A stretch of 64,000 bases of DNA, from the NCBI RefSeq assembly GCF_004661485.1, contig NZ_PQVH01000006.1, positions 1 to 64,000 on the forward strand, given 5' to 3'. The position numbers and the translations under genes were made by a program. This DNA comes from Methylotenera oryzisoli (GTDB lineage: Bacteria; Pseudomonadota; Gammaproteobacteria; Burkholderiales; Methylophilaceae). The notes beneath the pieces are model-generated. The model ran no database searches and was not told the origin of the DNA. It worked only from the letters and a program-made list of their open reading frames with translations. This document shows positions 19,769 through 29,402 of the stretch, piece after piece. Every line of letters starts with the position of its first letter. Position 1 is the first letter of the stretch.

Positions 19769-20977
19769 TTACATAAACCCTGCAGCTTCAGTGAGCTTAG
19801 CTACATTCTCTTTAGTAAAAAATCCATCAAAGTTGCCATAACGCTGCACGTATTCGATAATCAGTGAAGAGTGTTCGGAGGCATTGGAGAATATCTGCTT
19901 TAGCCCTTGCTCTTTGGAGCCAATCACATCCAACAAAAAGCCTTTGCCGTTTTGTGAAATCGCATCGACAACGATATCGATGTGCTCTTTGCCATGACGC
20001 TCACCATCTTTTACGGCGATTGCCATGTGATGCAGGCGCGGCCCGTAGTTACGCACAAAAATCTCGGTGGGTGATGGCAGGTGCTCTAGATGGCTGATGA
20101 AATAAGGCGTGTTATTGGCGGTAAACACTTTGGCCGGACTTTTAGACTCGGGGATGGCATGGGTGCTTTTAGTCACATTGGTCGATGAGTTCTGGTCTTT
20201 AATATTATATGCACCCCAGAAGTAATAACTAGACCATGATAAATATTCCAAAATGGCAACTTCACGGTTTTGGCTATAAACACGGGTTGCCAGATGATCC
20301 AGCGGTAACAACAAATCGCTGATACCCAGCTTAGTCTGTAAAGACTTTGCATTTTCATAAGCGGCCTGCGCCTCGGGCGAAATAGTGCTTAAACCTAACG
20401 AGTACACGCGCGTTTCGTCAGAAGCCCTTTCCAAATAAGCGACAATATTATGGGTATACGGAGAGGGCTTGCTTACCGCAAGGTTACCCGGCAGCTCTAA
20501 CTTACGCACTTCATCCTGACTGAAAAACCTGAAATCGCGCGCTTGCTGTAAATCCACCACACCATGTAAATCAGTCACCCGCAGTATCTCCCCCATATAA
20601 CGGCTATTCGGCCGTTTAGCACCGATGGGGTAAACCTCGTTCAAGCTTCTAAAAATATCGCGAAGACTAGGGTCTTTTACCTCGCGCAATAGAATATCCG
20701 GTGAATTTAAATCAATACGCAACACATGCGTGAGGTGCTGCTCACTCTCTAGCGTGACCAGATAATGGTAAGGCGTCATTAACGCCAGCTCTGCAATATA
20801 TTGGATAGCGTGCCCGGGGTCGACTGAAATCATGAGCGCATCAATTTCATGAATCATGGCAGTTAAACCTAGTGCATCACGCTCTTCTAACAAGCGAATC
20901 AGGTTTTCTTCAAAAAATGTAGAATTTACTTTGTCACCATGACGTTCATACATGAGCGAGCTAACAGGTTTTTTCAT
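19769..20977 (-). CDS. HPPD-like VOC-fold iron dioxygenase candidate
   Basis: This 402-residue protein has an unrecognised N-terminal ~150 residues. A two-module vicinal-oxygen-chelate region like 4-hydroxyphenylpyruvate dioxygenase follows. Candidate metal ligands are His in LLPLDHLATRVY (about 228), His in RLHHMAIAVKD (about 318) and Glu in LIIEYVQRYGNFDGFF (about 376). GLKQIFS matches the HPPD stretch before the last ligand. Pairwise similarity to true HPPD looks low, so the substrate is unknown. It lies between the transglutaminase-like gene (49 bases upstream) and the Anbu gene (133 bases downstream). Confidence 0.6.
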   Translation of the reverse strand: MKKPVSSLMYERHGDKVNSTFFEENLIRLLEERDALGLTAMIHEIDALMISVDPGHAIQYIAELALMTPYHYLVTLESEQHLTHVLRIDLNSPDILLREVKDPSLRDIFRSLNEVYPIGAKRPNSRYMGEILRVTDLHGVVDLQQARDFRFFSQDEVRKLELPGNLAVSKPSPYTHNIVAYLERASDETRVYSLGLSTISPEAQAAYENAKSLQTKLGISDLLLPLDHLATRVYSQNREVAILEYLSWSSYYFWGAYNIKDQNSSTNVTKSTHAIPESKSPAKVFTANNTPYFISHLEHLPSPTEIFVRNYGPRLHHMAIAVKDGERHGKEHIDIVVDAISQNGKGFLLDVIGSKEQGLKQIFSNASEHSSLIIEYVQRYGNFDGFFTKENVAKLTEAAGFM

Positions 20978-21026
20978 CAGTAGTTTGCTTTCATTGATGG
21001 CTTGCTTGCAAGCCTGACACTAAACG

Positions 21027-21932
21027 CTATTGCTGCTGCGCATACTGCGACTGTTTTTCCAACACAGCTTCAGCACGTGCTACACGGTTTAGTTGTGCCT
21101 GCTCCAGTAACTGCACTGTATTTATTTTTTTCGGTTGCTCTACGACCAAACCAGCCTGATTCACAATCACGCTAGAGGCCATGCCTTCAATACCGCCACC
21201 CGAACGCATACCGCTAATCGGGCTGGCGCTACGGTAATCCAAGCCGGTGGCAAGACGCACATGGGTTTCACCCGCACGGCAGCCATTTGACACATCAAAA
21301 CTCTGCCAACCTTCGCCAGCGACAAACACATCTGCCCACGCATGAGTCTGCATTAAACTGCCATCTTCTGTAAACAAATATCCGCTCACATAGCGCGCAG
21401 GCAGCGCTATAGCGCGGCAACAGGCGATGAACACATGAGCGTGATCCTGACAGACACCTTGCCCTAGCGCAAACGCCTCAACCGCCGAAGTAGTCACCTG
21501 CGTTGCACCTTTAATATATTGTACGCGCGACAACAACGCGTGCATCATCTCCTCTAGGGCTGCATTCTGGCGCTGAGGCTGCAAGTACTGTTGGGCGAAC
21601 GCGACCATCTCTGCACTGTACTGCGTGAGGGCTGTATCGCGTAAATAAATAGGCAGGGGTAATGCCATATGCTGCGACACCGCATCCAGCCCGGTTTCAA
21701 TTTGCCCGGCGGCAACAATCAGCAACTCGCTATGCGGTGCATCCACCACCAACGTATGCGTCACATTGCCATAAGCATCTTGCGAAGGCTGCAGCTCACC
21801 ATTGACTTTAATGTCCCAGTGCCGCACATGCTGGCCAAAGCCATGCTGCGGAGTGAGGCGCAACTCCTGTATGGTGTAGTTCACATCTTCACTATAAGCG
21901 TAGCGCGTGTGGTGTTCTATGTTAAGTAACAT
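21027..21932 (-). CDS. Transglutaminase-like cysteine protease family protein
   Basis: This 301-residue protein has the bacterial transglutaminase N-terminal beta domain (LLNIEHHTRYAYSEDVNY). A papain-like core follows with catalytic Cys in GVCQDHAHVF (about 149), His in THAWADVFV (about 186) and Asp in SFDVSNG (about 201). In this gene neighbourhood, comparative-genomics work on amidoligases predicts peptidase or amide-exchange activity. A helical C-terminal tail (about 265-300) is extra. It is 22 bases downstream of the alpha-E gene. Confidence 0.88.
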   Translation of the reverse strand: MLLNIEHHTRYAYSEDVNYTIQELRLTPQHGFGQHVRHWDIKVNGELQPSQDAYGNVTHTLVVDAPHSELLIVAAGQIETGLDAVSQHMALPLPIYLRDTALTQYSAEMVAFAQQYLQPQRQNAALEEMMHALLSRVQYIKGATQVTTSAVEAFALGQGVCQDHAHVFIACCRAIALPARYVSGYLFTEDGSLMQTHAWADVFVAGEGWQSFDVSNGCRAGETHVRLATGLDYRSASPISGMRSGGGIEGMASSVIVNQAGLVVEQPKKINTVQLLEQAQLNRVARAEAVLEKQSQYAQQQ

Positions 21933-21954
21933 GATAGTCCTGCCTGAATTGAGG

Positions 21955-22911
21955 TTAAGAAATGCTTAAAAAGGTTTTATGCACTTCCACACCCAATTTG
22001 TTATTGGCGGAAATAAAATCACTTAAAAACTCATGCAAGCCACGCTGAAAAATATCGCGCATTTTGCCGAAGCGCAATTTTGAATGCAGCTCGCCCGCCA
22101 TACGCTTGCATTCACCTGCACGTGAGCTGGACAATTGCTCCAGAATTGAAGTAATTTCATCAAAACAGGCATGCAAAGACCTTGGCATATCACGCCTCAG
22201 CACTAGTAGCTCTGCCACCCGCCACGGCTCTATCGTGTCGCTAAATATTTTTTGGTAGGCCTGAAACGCAGAAACCGAACGCAGCACCGCACTCCACTCG
22301 TAATAATCAACCGCACCACCCACCTCCTCTTGCTCCGGCAGCAACAAGTGATACTTCACATCCAGCAAGCGTGCAGTATTGTCTGCACGTTCGATAAAGG
22401 TACCTAAGCGCACAAAGCTAAAGGCGTCATCGCGCAACATCGTGCCAAAACACACCCCCCTGAATAAATGCGAGCGGGCTTTTACCCAATCACAAAACTC
22501 ACTCAATCCACTTTGCGATAAATCCTGTCCAAAAAACTGCCCAAACTCCAGCCACAGTGAGTTAATGTTCTCCCACGTTTCCGAGGTCATGGCGACGCGC
22601 ACTGCGCGTGCGTTTTCCCGAGCACTGCGCAATGAGCTATAAATACTGGAGGGGTTGTTCATATCCATTGCCAGATAATGAATCACATCTGCCGCCGTAT
22701 ACTCCTGCTGGGTTTCATTAAAATAATCGCGCTCGTATGCTTCTACATTGCCAGAAATCTCTAATGCAGGCAGCCACAGCGCAGCCTCACTCTCAGCCGC
22801 ATTCGGCACTAACGACATGTTGTAGGTTACGTCCAGCACGCGTGCCATGTTCTCGGCACGCTCAATATAGCGCGCCATCCAATAAAGGTGATCTGCTGTT
22901 CTGCTTAACAT
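21955..22911 (-). CDS. Alpha-E domain protein (DUF403)
   Basis: This 318-residue, nearly all-helical protein begins MLSRTADHLYWMARYIERAEN, the hallmark of the alpha-E family. The family has no demonstrated activity but is almost always encoded with circularly permuted ATP-grasp and transglutaminase-like proteins. It overlaps the end of the ATP-grasp gene by 7 bases, so coupled translation is likely. Confidence 0.92.
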   Translation of the reverse strand: MLSRTADHLYWMARYIERAENMARVLDVTYNMSLVPNAAESEAALWLPALEISGNVEAYERDYFNETQQEYTAADVIHYLAMDMNNPSSIYSSLRSARENARAVRVAMTSETWENINSLWLEFGQFFGQDLSQSGLSEFCDWVKARSHLFRGVCFGTMLRDDAFSFVRLGTFIERADNTARLLDVKYHLLLPEQEEVGGAVDYYEWSAVLRSVSAFQAYQKIFSDTIEPWRVAELLVLRRDMPRSLHACFDEITSILEQLSSSRAGECKRMAGELHSKLRFGKMRDIFQRGLHEFLSDFISANNKLGVEVHKTFLSIS

Positions 22912-24395
22912 AGCATTTCCTCTGCCTGATTAACGTTAGCCTTGCTTGGCATCGCCACATCCTCCTCCAGTACCCAAGTATCTTTGGTGCCACCACCTTG
23001 CGATGAATTCACGACTAGCGAACCTTCTTTCATGGCAACTCGGCAAAGTGCCCCTGGCACCAACGTGCAGGTTTTCCCCGAGAGCACGAAGGGTCGCAAA
23101 TCCACATGCCGCGGCGCAATGCCCTCTGCCACCAAGGTTGGGCAGGTAGAGAGCGCCAGCGTAGGCTGTGCAATGTAGCTGGCAGGGCTAGAGATGATGC
23201 GTAAACGGAACTCTTCTAGCTCTTGTTTGCTGGCGGCGGGGCCTACCAACATGCCATACCCACCGGAGCCTTGGACTTCTTTCACCACCAACTCATGCAA
23301 GTGCGCCAAGGTATAGGCTAAATCATCTTCTTTGCTCAGCTCATAGGTAGGCACATTTTCCAGCAGCGGCTCTTCACCCAAGTAAAAACGTATCATGGCT
23401 GGTACGTGAATATAAGTGGCTTTATCATCTGCCACGCCGGTACCCACCGCATTAGCCAAAGTCACGCCACCATTGCGGTATACGGACAGCAGACCGGGCA
23501 CCCCCAGCATAGAGTTGGCGTTAAACACTAAGGGATCGATATAATCATCATCAATACGTCGGTAAATTACATCCACGCGTTGCGGCCCCTCTGTGGTGCG
23601 CATATACACTGCATTATTACGCACGAACAAATCCTGCCCCTCTACCAGCTCAATACCCATTTGCTGCGCTAAAAACGCATGCTCAAAATACGCGCTGTTA
23701 TATGCCCCTGGCGACAGCACCACTACCGTAGGCTCTTGCACATTGGTTTGCGCCACAGCGCGCAGATTGTTAAGCAACACTTGCGGATAATGTTCAACCG
23801 GCGCTATCGGATATTGACGGAATAACTCAGGAAATAATCGCATCATCATTTTGCGGTCTTCCAACATGTAGGACACACCAGACGGCGTACGCAAATTATC
23901 TTCCAGCACGTAAAACTGCGATTCACTAGTGCGCACTAAATCCACACCTGCAATATGCGCATAAATCTGGTTAGGCACATCCACGCCAAACATCTCAGGG
24001 CGGTATTGGCTGTTGGCTAAAATGGTCGCCGGCATGATGCCTGCTTTGATAATGTCCTGATCATGATAGATATCATGCAAAAACATATTCAACGCTTTCA
24101 CCCGCTGAATTGAGCCTGCGGATAAATGGCGCCACTCGGCTGCCGACAAAATGCGCGGCAGCACATCAAATGGGATCAAGCGTTCTGCGCCATCATTCTC
24201 GCCATACACATTAAACGTAATGCCTACGCGGCGAAACAACAGCTCAGCCTCCATGCGTTTGCTGTTAAGCTGGTGATGCGGCACATTCTTGAGCCACTGG
24301 TGATAGGCTTTATAAATCTCACGCACGCCCTCGGGGCTGCTTGCGGCTAAATCCAGTTGCATTTCATTAAAAAATTGCGGTTGTGATTTTTTCAT
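22905..24395 (-). CDS. Circularly permuted ATP-grasp protein (DUF404/DUF407 type)
   Basis: This protein of 496 residues belongs to the circularly permuted ATP-grasp family, predicted amide-bond ligases. Motifs include GVDLVRTSESQFYVLEDNLR, NAVGTGVADDKATY and QGSGGYGMLVGPAAS. I place the start at the ATG giving MKKSQPQFFNEM, because GGGAAGG lies 8 bases before it. An ATG eight codons upstream lacks such a site. It is the first gene of the cluster, followed by alpha-E, transglutaminase-like, HPPD-like and Anbu genes. Confidence 0.9.
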   Translation of the reverse strand: MKKSQPQFFNEMQLDLAASSPEGVREIYKAYHQWLKNVPHHQLNSKRMEAELLFRRVGITFNVYGENDGAERLIPFDVLPRILSAAEWRHLSAGSIQRVKALNMFLHDIYHDQDIIKAGIMPATILANSQYRPEMFGVDVPNQIYAHIAGVDLVRTSESQFYVLEDNLRTPSGVSYMLEDRKMMMRLFPELFRQYPIAPVEHYPQVLLNNLRAVAQTNVQEPTVVVLSPGAYNSAYFEHAFLAQQMGIELVEGQDLFVRNNAVYMRTTEGPQRVDVIYRRIDDDYIDPLVFNANSMLGVPGLLSVYRNGGVTLANAVGTGVADDKATYIHVPAMIRFYLGEEPLLENVPTYELSKEDDLAYTLAHLHELVVKEVQGSGGYGMLVGPAASKQELEEFRLRIISSPASYIAQPTLALSTCPTLVAEGIAPRHVDLRPFVLSGKTCTLVPGALCRVAMKEGSLVVNSSQGGGTKDTWVLEEDVAMPSKANVNQAEEMLC

Positions 24396-24779
24396 GATGT
24401 AAGCCTTCCCTTGATACATAAAGCATAAGCAAGGGGCATACCAGATAATTAACTGATTAAAATCATTAGGTTAACAACAACACAAACAATTAACTCAGCA
24501 TAACGCCCACAATAAGTGCATTAATACATAGCATCCAGCAATTACGCTAGATTAGTGTGCAGATATGGTGAAAAATTGATATGTAACATCAGCAGGCCAC
24601 TGGCAAAACAGCGCAATGCAACAACTATGCTTGACGATTTAAGGTCAGGCAGTGAAGAAAACTTAATGGGAGGGAATGGATATTTACCACATGATGCAAA
24701 GGATGCATTAGCAAAAGGCGGCGCATGCGGGTTTACTGCTGAGCGCCACCCGCATACCTCAAACTTAATCTATAAAAAA
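24396..24779. other. Long intergenic region with a possible pseudoknot
   Basis: This is the region between two leftward genes, holding the Anbu-cluster promoter side and the yicC 3' flank. On the minus strand just after yicC, ATGCGGGT (24748-24755) pairs with ACCCGCAT (24725-24732). The adjacent GGCGC and GCGCC segments interleave with that stem, so an H-type pseudoknot is possible. A TTTT run follows. A rightward 103-codon frame crossing into yicC looks like noise. Confidence 0.35.
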
Positions 24780-25646
24780 TTACTCAATATTTTGAATCTG
24801 CTCACGCATTTGCTCGATCAGCACTTTCAGCTCCATAGACACTTGGGTAGTGTGCACCGATACTGACTTGGAGCCTAAGGTATTCGCCTCACGATTCAGC
24901 TCCTGCATCAAAAAGTCCAAGCGCTTGCCTGCCGGCGCATCACTACTTAAAATGCGCTTTACTTCTGACACATGCGCAGTTAAGCGGCCAAGCTCTTCAT
25001 CCACATCAATACGCTGTGCAAACAGCACTAACTCTTGGGCGATGCGGTCTTGATCTATGGTTTTTAGTGTTTCGTGTAACTTATGCTCAAGCTTTAACTG
25101 ATACTCTTTGTTTAGGGCTGGCAATAGCGGCTTAACCTTAGCTACCAAGGTCTCAATTTGCAGGATGCGGTCTAAAATAATGACTTTTAGCTTTTCACCC
25201 TCACGCTGGCGTGAAGCGTTCAAATCTTGCAAGCCACGTTCCACCAGTTGCTTTACATCTTCTATCAATGATTCCTGGCTTAAACCATCTTGCATCACCA
25301 CGCCAGGCCAGCGCAGGATATCTGCCACGCTGAGTTCACGGCTTGCAGGGAACAAGGCCAGCGTTTTTGCCTGTAATGTCGCTAGCTGCTGCATTAGCTG
25401 CTCATCCAGCTTAGGGGCCTGATTGGATTGTGAACGCTGGATAAGATTAACCTTACATTCCAATTTGCCACGGCTCAAATGCGCCGCGATAAGTTCACGG
25501 ATCGCTGGCTCTAAACTGCGGATGCTTTCATCCAATTTAAAATGTATGTCTAAGTAGCGGCTATTAACTGCGCGCAACTCTAATAACAGCGTGGCATTTT
25601 CTATCGGCTGCTCTAATGCCGCAAAACCCGTCATGCTAAAAATCAT
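24780..25646 (-). CDS. yicC: YicC family endoribonuclease
   Basis: This 288-residue protein has the family start MIFSMTGFAALE and RAVNSRYLDIHFKL. The C-terminal domain shows GKRLDFLMQELNREANTLGSK-type features and the final EQMREQIQNIE. YicC proteins are manganese-dependent endoribonucleases involved in small-RNA turnover. The start is set at ATG 25646 because the family begins at MI.SMTGFA; a TTG five codons upstream is less likely. The gene often sits near gmk, as it does here apart from the Anbu insertion. Confidence 0.93.
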   Translation of the reverse strand: MIFSMTGFAALEQPIENATLLLELRAVNSRYLDIHFKLDESIRSLEPAIRELIAAHLSRGKLECKVNLIQRSQSNQAPKLDEQLMQQLATLQAKTLALFPASRELSVADILRWPGVVMQDGLSQESLIEDVKQLVERGLQDLNASRQREGEKLKVIILDRILQIETLVAKVKPLLPALNKEYQLKLEHKLHETLKTIDQDRIAQELVLFAQRIDVDEELGRLTAHVSEVKRILSSDAPAGKRLDFLMQELNREANTLGSKSVSVHTTQVSMELKVLIEQMREQIQNIE

Positions 25647-25835
25647 CTTAAGATTTTCCAATGAATAAAATAAATTGGCATCATGTTATCAAATACTAGG
25701 CGTTAAGCACTAAAAGTTTCATCACCACACAATCCATCACCCTAAATTTAAACATTGCATCAAAAAACTTTAACTTAAGCCCATTACGCGCTATATTGCT
25801 GTAGTAAATTTAGACAAAAGTAGCCCACCCTGAAA

Positions 25836-26876
25836 ATGCAGGCTTGCGCGCATGATGCACACAAGCTTAATGGTAAATATCATCAAAGAAATCAATTTAA
25901 AGTGACCTCTACCAAGAATTTATCGTCAGTGAATTTAGCGTTAACTGCTGGCTACAAACTACATGACTATGAAATTACCAAAGTACTAAGCTCTGGTGGC
26001 TTCAGCTTTGTTTACCTTGCGCGCGATAAAGAAAAAAATATCGTTGCTATCAAAGAGTACTTGCCGACCTCTATCGCCACTCGCGCAGATAGCGCCACCG
26101 TACTGCCCAACGCAGACGATGTAGCCTTGTTCCGGCACGGCTTAAAATGCTTTTTTGACGAGGGCCTGGCGCTCGCAAAAATTGAGCACAAAAACATTGT
26201 GCGGGTGCTTAACTTCTTCCGCGCCAATGAGACCGTGTATATGGTGATGCAGTACGAACGCGGAAAATCGCTGCAAGAATATATCTTGAGTCAATCAGAG
26301 CCGGTATCAGAAAAGTTTATACGGCGCGTGTTCAGCGAGTTGTCGAACGGCTTGCGCGAGGTACACACACAAAAGCTGCTGCACTTGGATATCAAGCCGG
26401 CCAACATTTATATTCGCCTAGATGGCTCACCGGTACTGCTAGATTTTGGCTCATCACGCCAAGCACTCACCGAGAACCAAGCTAAAGTTTCACCAAGCTA
26501 CACGCCGGGGTTTGCACCACCCGAGCAGTATTACGACAGAAAACTACTAGGGCCATGGAGCGACATTTACAGTATAGGCGCCACCATGTACTCCTGCTTA
26601 ACACGCACCTCACCGCTGGCGGCTAATCAGCGGATTAAAAACGATTTACTGGTACCAGCGGTTAAAATCGGTAAAGACCATTATTCGCAAGACTTGCTGC
26701 AAACCATCGACAAGTGCTTAAGCTTAGATTACCTTAAGCGCCCGCAAAGCGTATTTTCACTACAAAAATCACTGCTGGAAAACATGCCTAAGACTGACAA
26801 AAAGGCTGGCCTAGTACATAGAGTGATGAATGTTCTAAACAAATCAATATCGCTAAACAGCAATAAATCACAATGA
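25836..26876 (+). CDS. Serine/threonine protein kinase (PknB-like)
   Basis: This 346-residue cytoplasmic kinase has a degenerate glycine loop (VLSSGGFSFVYLARD), VAIKEYLP lysine, catalytic HLDIKPANIYI (about 183) and DFGSSR (about 202). The usual HRD arginine is Leu. APE appears as APPEQY. The first ~40 residues precede the kinase core and lack an obvious domain; a GTG start about 22 codons in is possible. Its stop overlaps the phosphatase start by 4 bases, forming an opposed kinase-phosphatase pair. Confidence 0.9.
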   Translation: MQACAHDAHKLNGKYHQRNQFKVTSTKNLSSVNLALTAGYKLHDYEITKVLSSGGFSFVYLARDKEKNIVAIKEYLPTSIATRADSATVLPNADDVALFRHGLKCFFDEGLALAKIEHKNIVRVLNFFRANETVYMVMQYERGKSLQEYILSQSEPVSEKFIRRVFSELSNGLREVHTQKLLHLDIKPANIYIRLDGSPVLLDFGSSRQALTENQAKVSPSYTPGFAPPEQYYDRKLLGPWSDIYSIGATMYSCLTRTSPLAANQRIKNDLLVPAVKIGKDHYSQDLLQTIDKCLSLDYLKRPQSVFSLQKSLLENMPKTDKKAGLVHRVMNVLNKSISLNSNKSQ

Positions 26877-27784
26877 AATTCACCATTTTCCAGAATAGCC
26901 GTCAGGGTCCGCGCCCTTACAACCAAGACAGGCTCGCTTACTCCTATAGCAAAGATGCGCTACTGCTTGTAGTGGCAGATGGCATGGGCGGCTATCGTCA
27001 CGGGGAGATTGCGGCACAGCTCGCAGTAACCACCATGACTGATGCCTTTCAACGCTTGGCAGTGCCTGCACTATCTAATCCGGCCAAGTTTTTAACTGAC
27101 CATATCCAGCAAGTGCACGACATGATAGACCAGCTCACGCAAGAGCGAGAGATGCTAGAAGCACCGCGCACAACTATCGTGGCAGCTATCGTACAACGCG
27201 GCATGTTGTATTGCGCACACGTAGGTGACTCACGGCTTTATCATTTTCGTGATGGGCATTTACTCTACCGCACTGAAGATCACTCTGTCGTACAGTCGCT
27301 CTACAATCGCGGCATGATCGAAAAAAGCGACATGTCCACGCACCCATACCGACACAAAGTCTATAGCTGCCTGGGCGGTGATGTCCCACCTAAAATCACA
27401 CTGTCAGATAGGCAGGAGCTGATAGAAGGCGACACTGTGCTACTTTGCACCGATGGCGTATGGGGCGCACTGACCGATGACCAGATCAAACTCATGCTAA
27501 ATGGCCCCTCCATTTCGGACAACGTAACTCAGTTACTTGACGAAGCTGAAGCTGTCAGCCAAGAACGAGGCGATAATATGAGTGCAATTGGCCTACAGTG
27601 GGGCGATAAGCAACATAGCCAACTAGCCGTTTCCACCATTACCATGCCGATGGGCGCAACCACTACCATCATGAATCCCATCACGCGCCCAGACAATCAG
27701 GCTAATCTGGATCTCTCCGATGATGACATTGAGAGAACCATTGCCGAGATTCAGCAGGCTTTACGCAAAACCAAACGCGTTTAA
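26873..27784 (+). CDS. PP2C-family protein phosphatase
   Basis: This 303-residue PPM phosphatase should be metal-dependent. Metal-binding motifs are [31 protein letters not shown] and LCTDGVWG, with a final [12 protein letters not shown] tail of about 55 residues follows the catalytic core. It is translationally coupled (ATGA) to the kinase and lies 50 bases before rph. It most likely reverses the neighbouring kinase. Confidence 0.93.
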   Translation: MKFTIFQNSRQGPRPYNQDRLAYSYSKDALLLVVADGMGGYRHGEIAAQLAVTTMTDAFQRLAVPALSNPAKFLTDHIQQVHDMIDQLTQEREMLEAPRTTIVAAIVQRGMLYCAHVGDSRLYHFRDGHLLYRTEDHSVVQSLYNRGMIEKSDMSTHPYRHKVYSCLGGDVPPKITLSDRQELIEGDTVLLCTDGVWGALTDDQIKLMLNGPSISDNVTQLLDEAEAVSQERGDNMSAIGLQWGDKQHSQLAVSTITMPMGATTTIMNPITRPDNQANLDLSDDDIERTIAEIQQALRKTKRV

Positions 27785-27834
27785 ACATTTATACATTTCT
27801 AGAAATTTCAGGATTTAACTTCAGGATTAAAATC

Positions 27835-28560
27835 ATGCAACAAAATATTAGACCCAGCCAACGCGCCTGTAACCAACTTAGACCGGTTGAGATTATTCGC
27901 CATTACACCAAGCACGCAGAAGGCTCGGTATTAGTGAAGTTTGGCGACACGCACGTGCTGTGTACCGCCAGTGTGGATGAAAAAGTACCGGGTTTCCTTA
28001 AAGGCAAAGGCCAAGGTTGGGTCACCGCAGAATATGGCATGTTGCCACGCTCTACAGGTAGCCGCATGGACCGAGAAGCCGCGCGTGGTAAACAATCTGG
28101 CCGCACCCAAGAAATTCAGCGCCTGATCGGGCGCTCGCTACGTGCCATTATCGATTTAGAAAAACTAGGCGAACGCAGCATTCAAATTGACTGTGACGTA
28201 ATTCAGGCAGACGGTGGCACCCGCACCGCCAGCATCACAGGCGCCTACGTAGCCTTGCACGATGCAATTTCATTTTTGCTGAAAAACGGTAAAATCAGCG
28301 AATCACCATTAAAAGATTCTGTTGCGGCAATTTCTGTAGGGGTGTATCAAGGTACACCAGTATTAGACCTAGACTATATTGAAGACTCTGACTGCGACAC
28401 CGACATGAATGTAGTCATGACCGGCAAAGGCGGTTTTGTAGAGATTCAAGGCACCGCAGAGGGTGAACCTTTTGAGCGTGATGCAATGAATGCGATGCTG
28501 GACTTGGCTGCACACGGTATCCAACAATTAATTATTGAACAAAACAAAGCACTCGGTTAA
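27835..28560 (+). CDS. rph: Ribonuclease PH
   Basis: This 241-residue phosphorolytic exoribonuclease trims tRNA 3' ends. Motifs are [38 protein letters not shown] and the final [11 protein letters not shown]. Length is normal and no frameshift is seen. It starts the conserved rph-rdgB-hemW order. Confidence 0.97.
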   Translation: MQQNIRPSQRACNQLRPVEIIRHYTKHAEGSVLVKFGDTHVLCTASVDEKVPGFLKGKGQGWVTAEYGMLPRSTGSRMDREAARGKQSGRTQEIQRLIGRSLRAIIDLEKLGERSIQIDCDVIQADGGTRTASITGAYVALHDAISFLLKNGKISESPLKDSVAAISVGVYQGTPVLDLDYIEDSDCDTDMNVVMTGKGGFVEIQGTAEGEPFERDAMNAMLDLAAHGIQQLIIEQNKALG

Positions 28561-28564
28561 ACAC

Positions 28565-29188
28565 ATGGCACTTCCATTTAATCAACTTGTCATTGCCACA
28601 GGCAACAAAGGCAAATTACGCGAAATTCAGCACTTACTCAGCCCACTCGCGATTGCAATCACTCCGCAGTCAGCGCTGAACGTGCCTGAGTGCGAAGAAC
28701 CATACTGCACTTTTATCGAGAATGCATTAGCCAAGGCACGCCATGCCAGCAAACATACTGGCTTGCCAGCACTGGCAGATGACTCCGGCCTGTGCGTGGA
28801 TGCATTGTTAGGCGCACCCGGTGTGCGCTCAGCCAGATATGCAGAAGCAGCCCCTGCCTCTAGCCTAAGCCAAGATGCACGCAATAACCAAAAACTGCTC
28901 AATGCTTTGCAAGGTGAAACCAATCGCCACGCACATTTTTACTGCGTGATGGTACTGGTGCGCCACGAGCACGATCCTGAACCTATCATTGCAGAAGGCC
29001 AATGGATAGGCGAGATACTCCACGAACTGCGTGGCACGGATGGCTTTGGTTATGACCCCTTGTTTTTGGATGCAAAAACCGATAAAACAGTAGCCGAACT
29101 ACCCTTAGATATTAAAAGCCGCATTAGTCACCGTGGCCATGCCATGGTAAAACTACTGCAAAAGCTAGAAAGGCTGAGCCATGACTAA
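28565..29188 (+). CDS. rdgB: dITP/XTP pyrophosphatase (non-canonical purine NTPase)
   Basis: This 207-residue Ham1/RdgB enzyme hydrolyses dITP, XTP and related damaged purine nucleotides. Motifs are LVIATGNKGKLREI, FIENALAKARHAS, LADDSGLCVDAL and GFGYDPLF. The start is ATG 28565 (MALPFNQL), 4 bases after rph; an in-frame TTG ten codons upstream lies inside rph and is unlikely. The last 8 bases overlap the next small gene. Confidence 0.96.
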   Translation: MALPFNQLVIATGNKGKLREIQHLLSPLAIAITPQSALNVPECEEPYCTFIENALAKARHASKHTGLPALADDSGLCVDALLGAPGVRSARYAEAAPASSLSQDARNNQKLLNALQGETNRHAHFYCVMVLVRHEHDPEPIIAEGQWIGEILHELRGTDGFGYDPLFLDAKTDKTVAELPLDIKSRISHRGHAMVKLLQKLERLSHD

Positions 29189-29402
29189 GCCAGAACAAGC
29201 ATGGCCTAAATGGTTACGTGATGATGGCAGCGTAGTCTCATGCACAGAAAAAGTTAAAGTGATGACAGAAAACTTTGACGAGCTGAAACAGATTGCACAA
29301 GATGCGCTTGAAGACGGCTTACTGATGGAAGTATCCGAACAGCAAATGCGCGAAGCACTACACCAACTGGTCGATGCGCTTATCAATCCCTACCAAAGGT
29401 AA
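29181..29402 (+). CDS. Small conserved-looking acidic protein of unknown function
   Basis: This 73-residue protein begins MTKPEQAWPKWLRDDGSVV and continues as amphipathic helices rich in Glu, Asp and Gln. No membrane span or cysteine motif beyond one Cys is seen. It overlaps rdgB by 8 bases and ends directly before hemW, so it is translated within that operon. I recognise no family; tight packing supports it being real. Confidence 0.7.
   Translation: MTKPEQAWPKWLRDDGSVVSCTEKVKVMTENFDELKQIAQDALEDGLLMEVSEQQMREALHQLVDALINPYQR

Noticed and set aside
24555-24866. Rightward 103-codon frame in the gap beside yicC
   Set aside because: Half of it is antisense to yicC, it has no ribosome site and no family resemblance.
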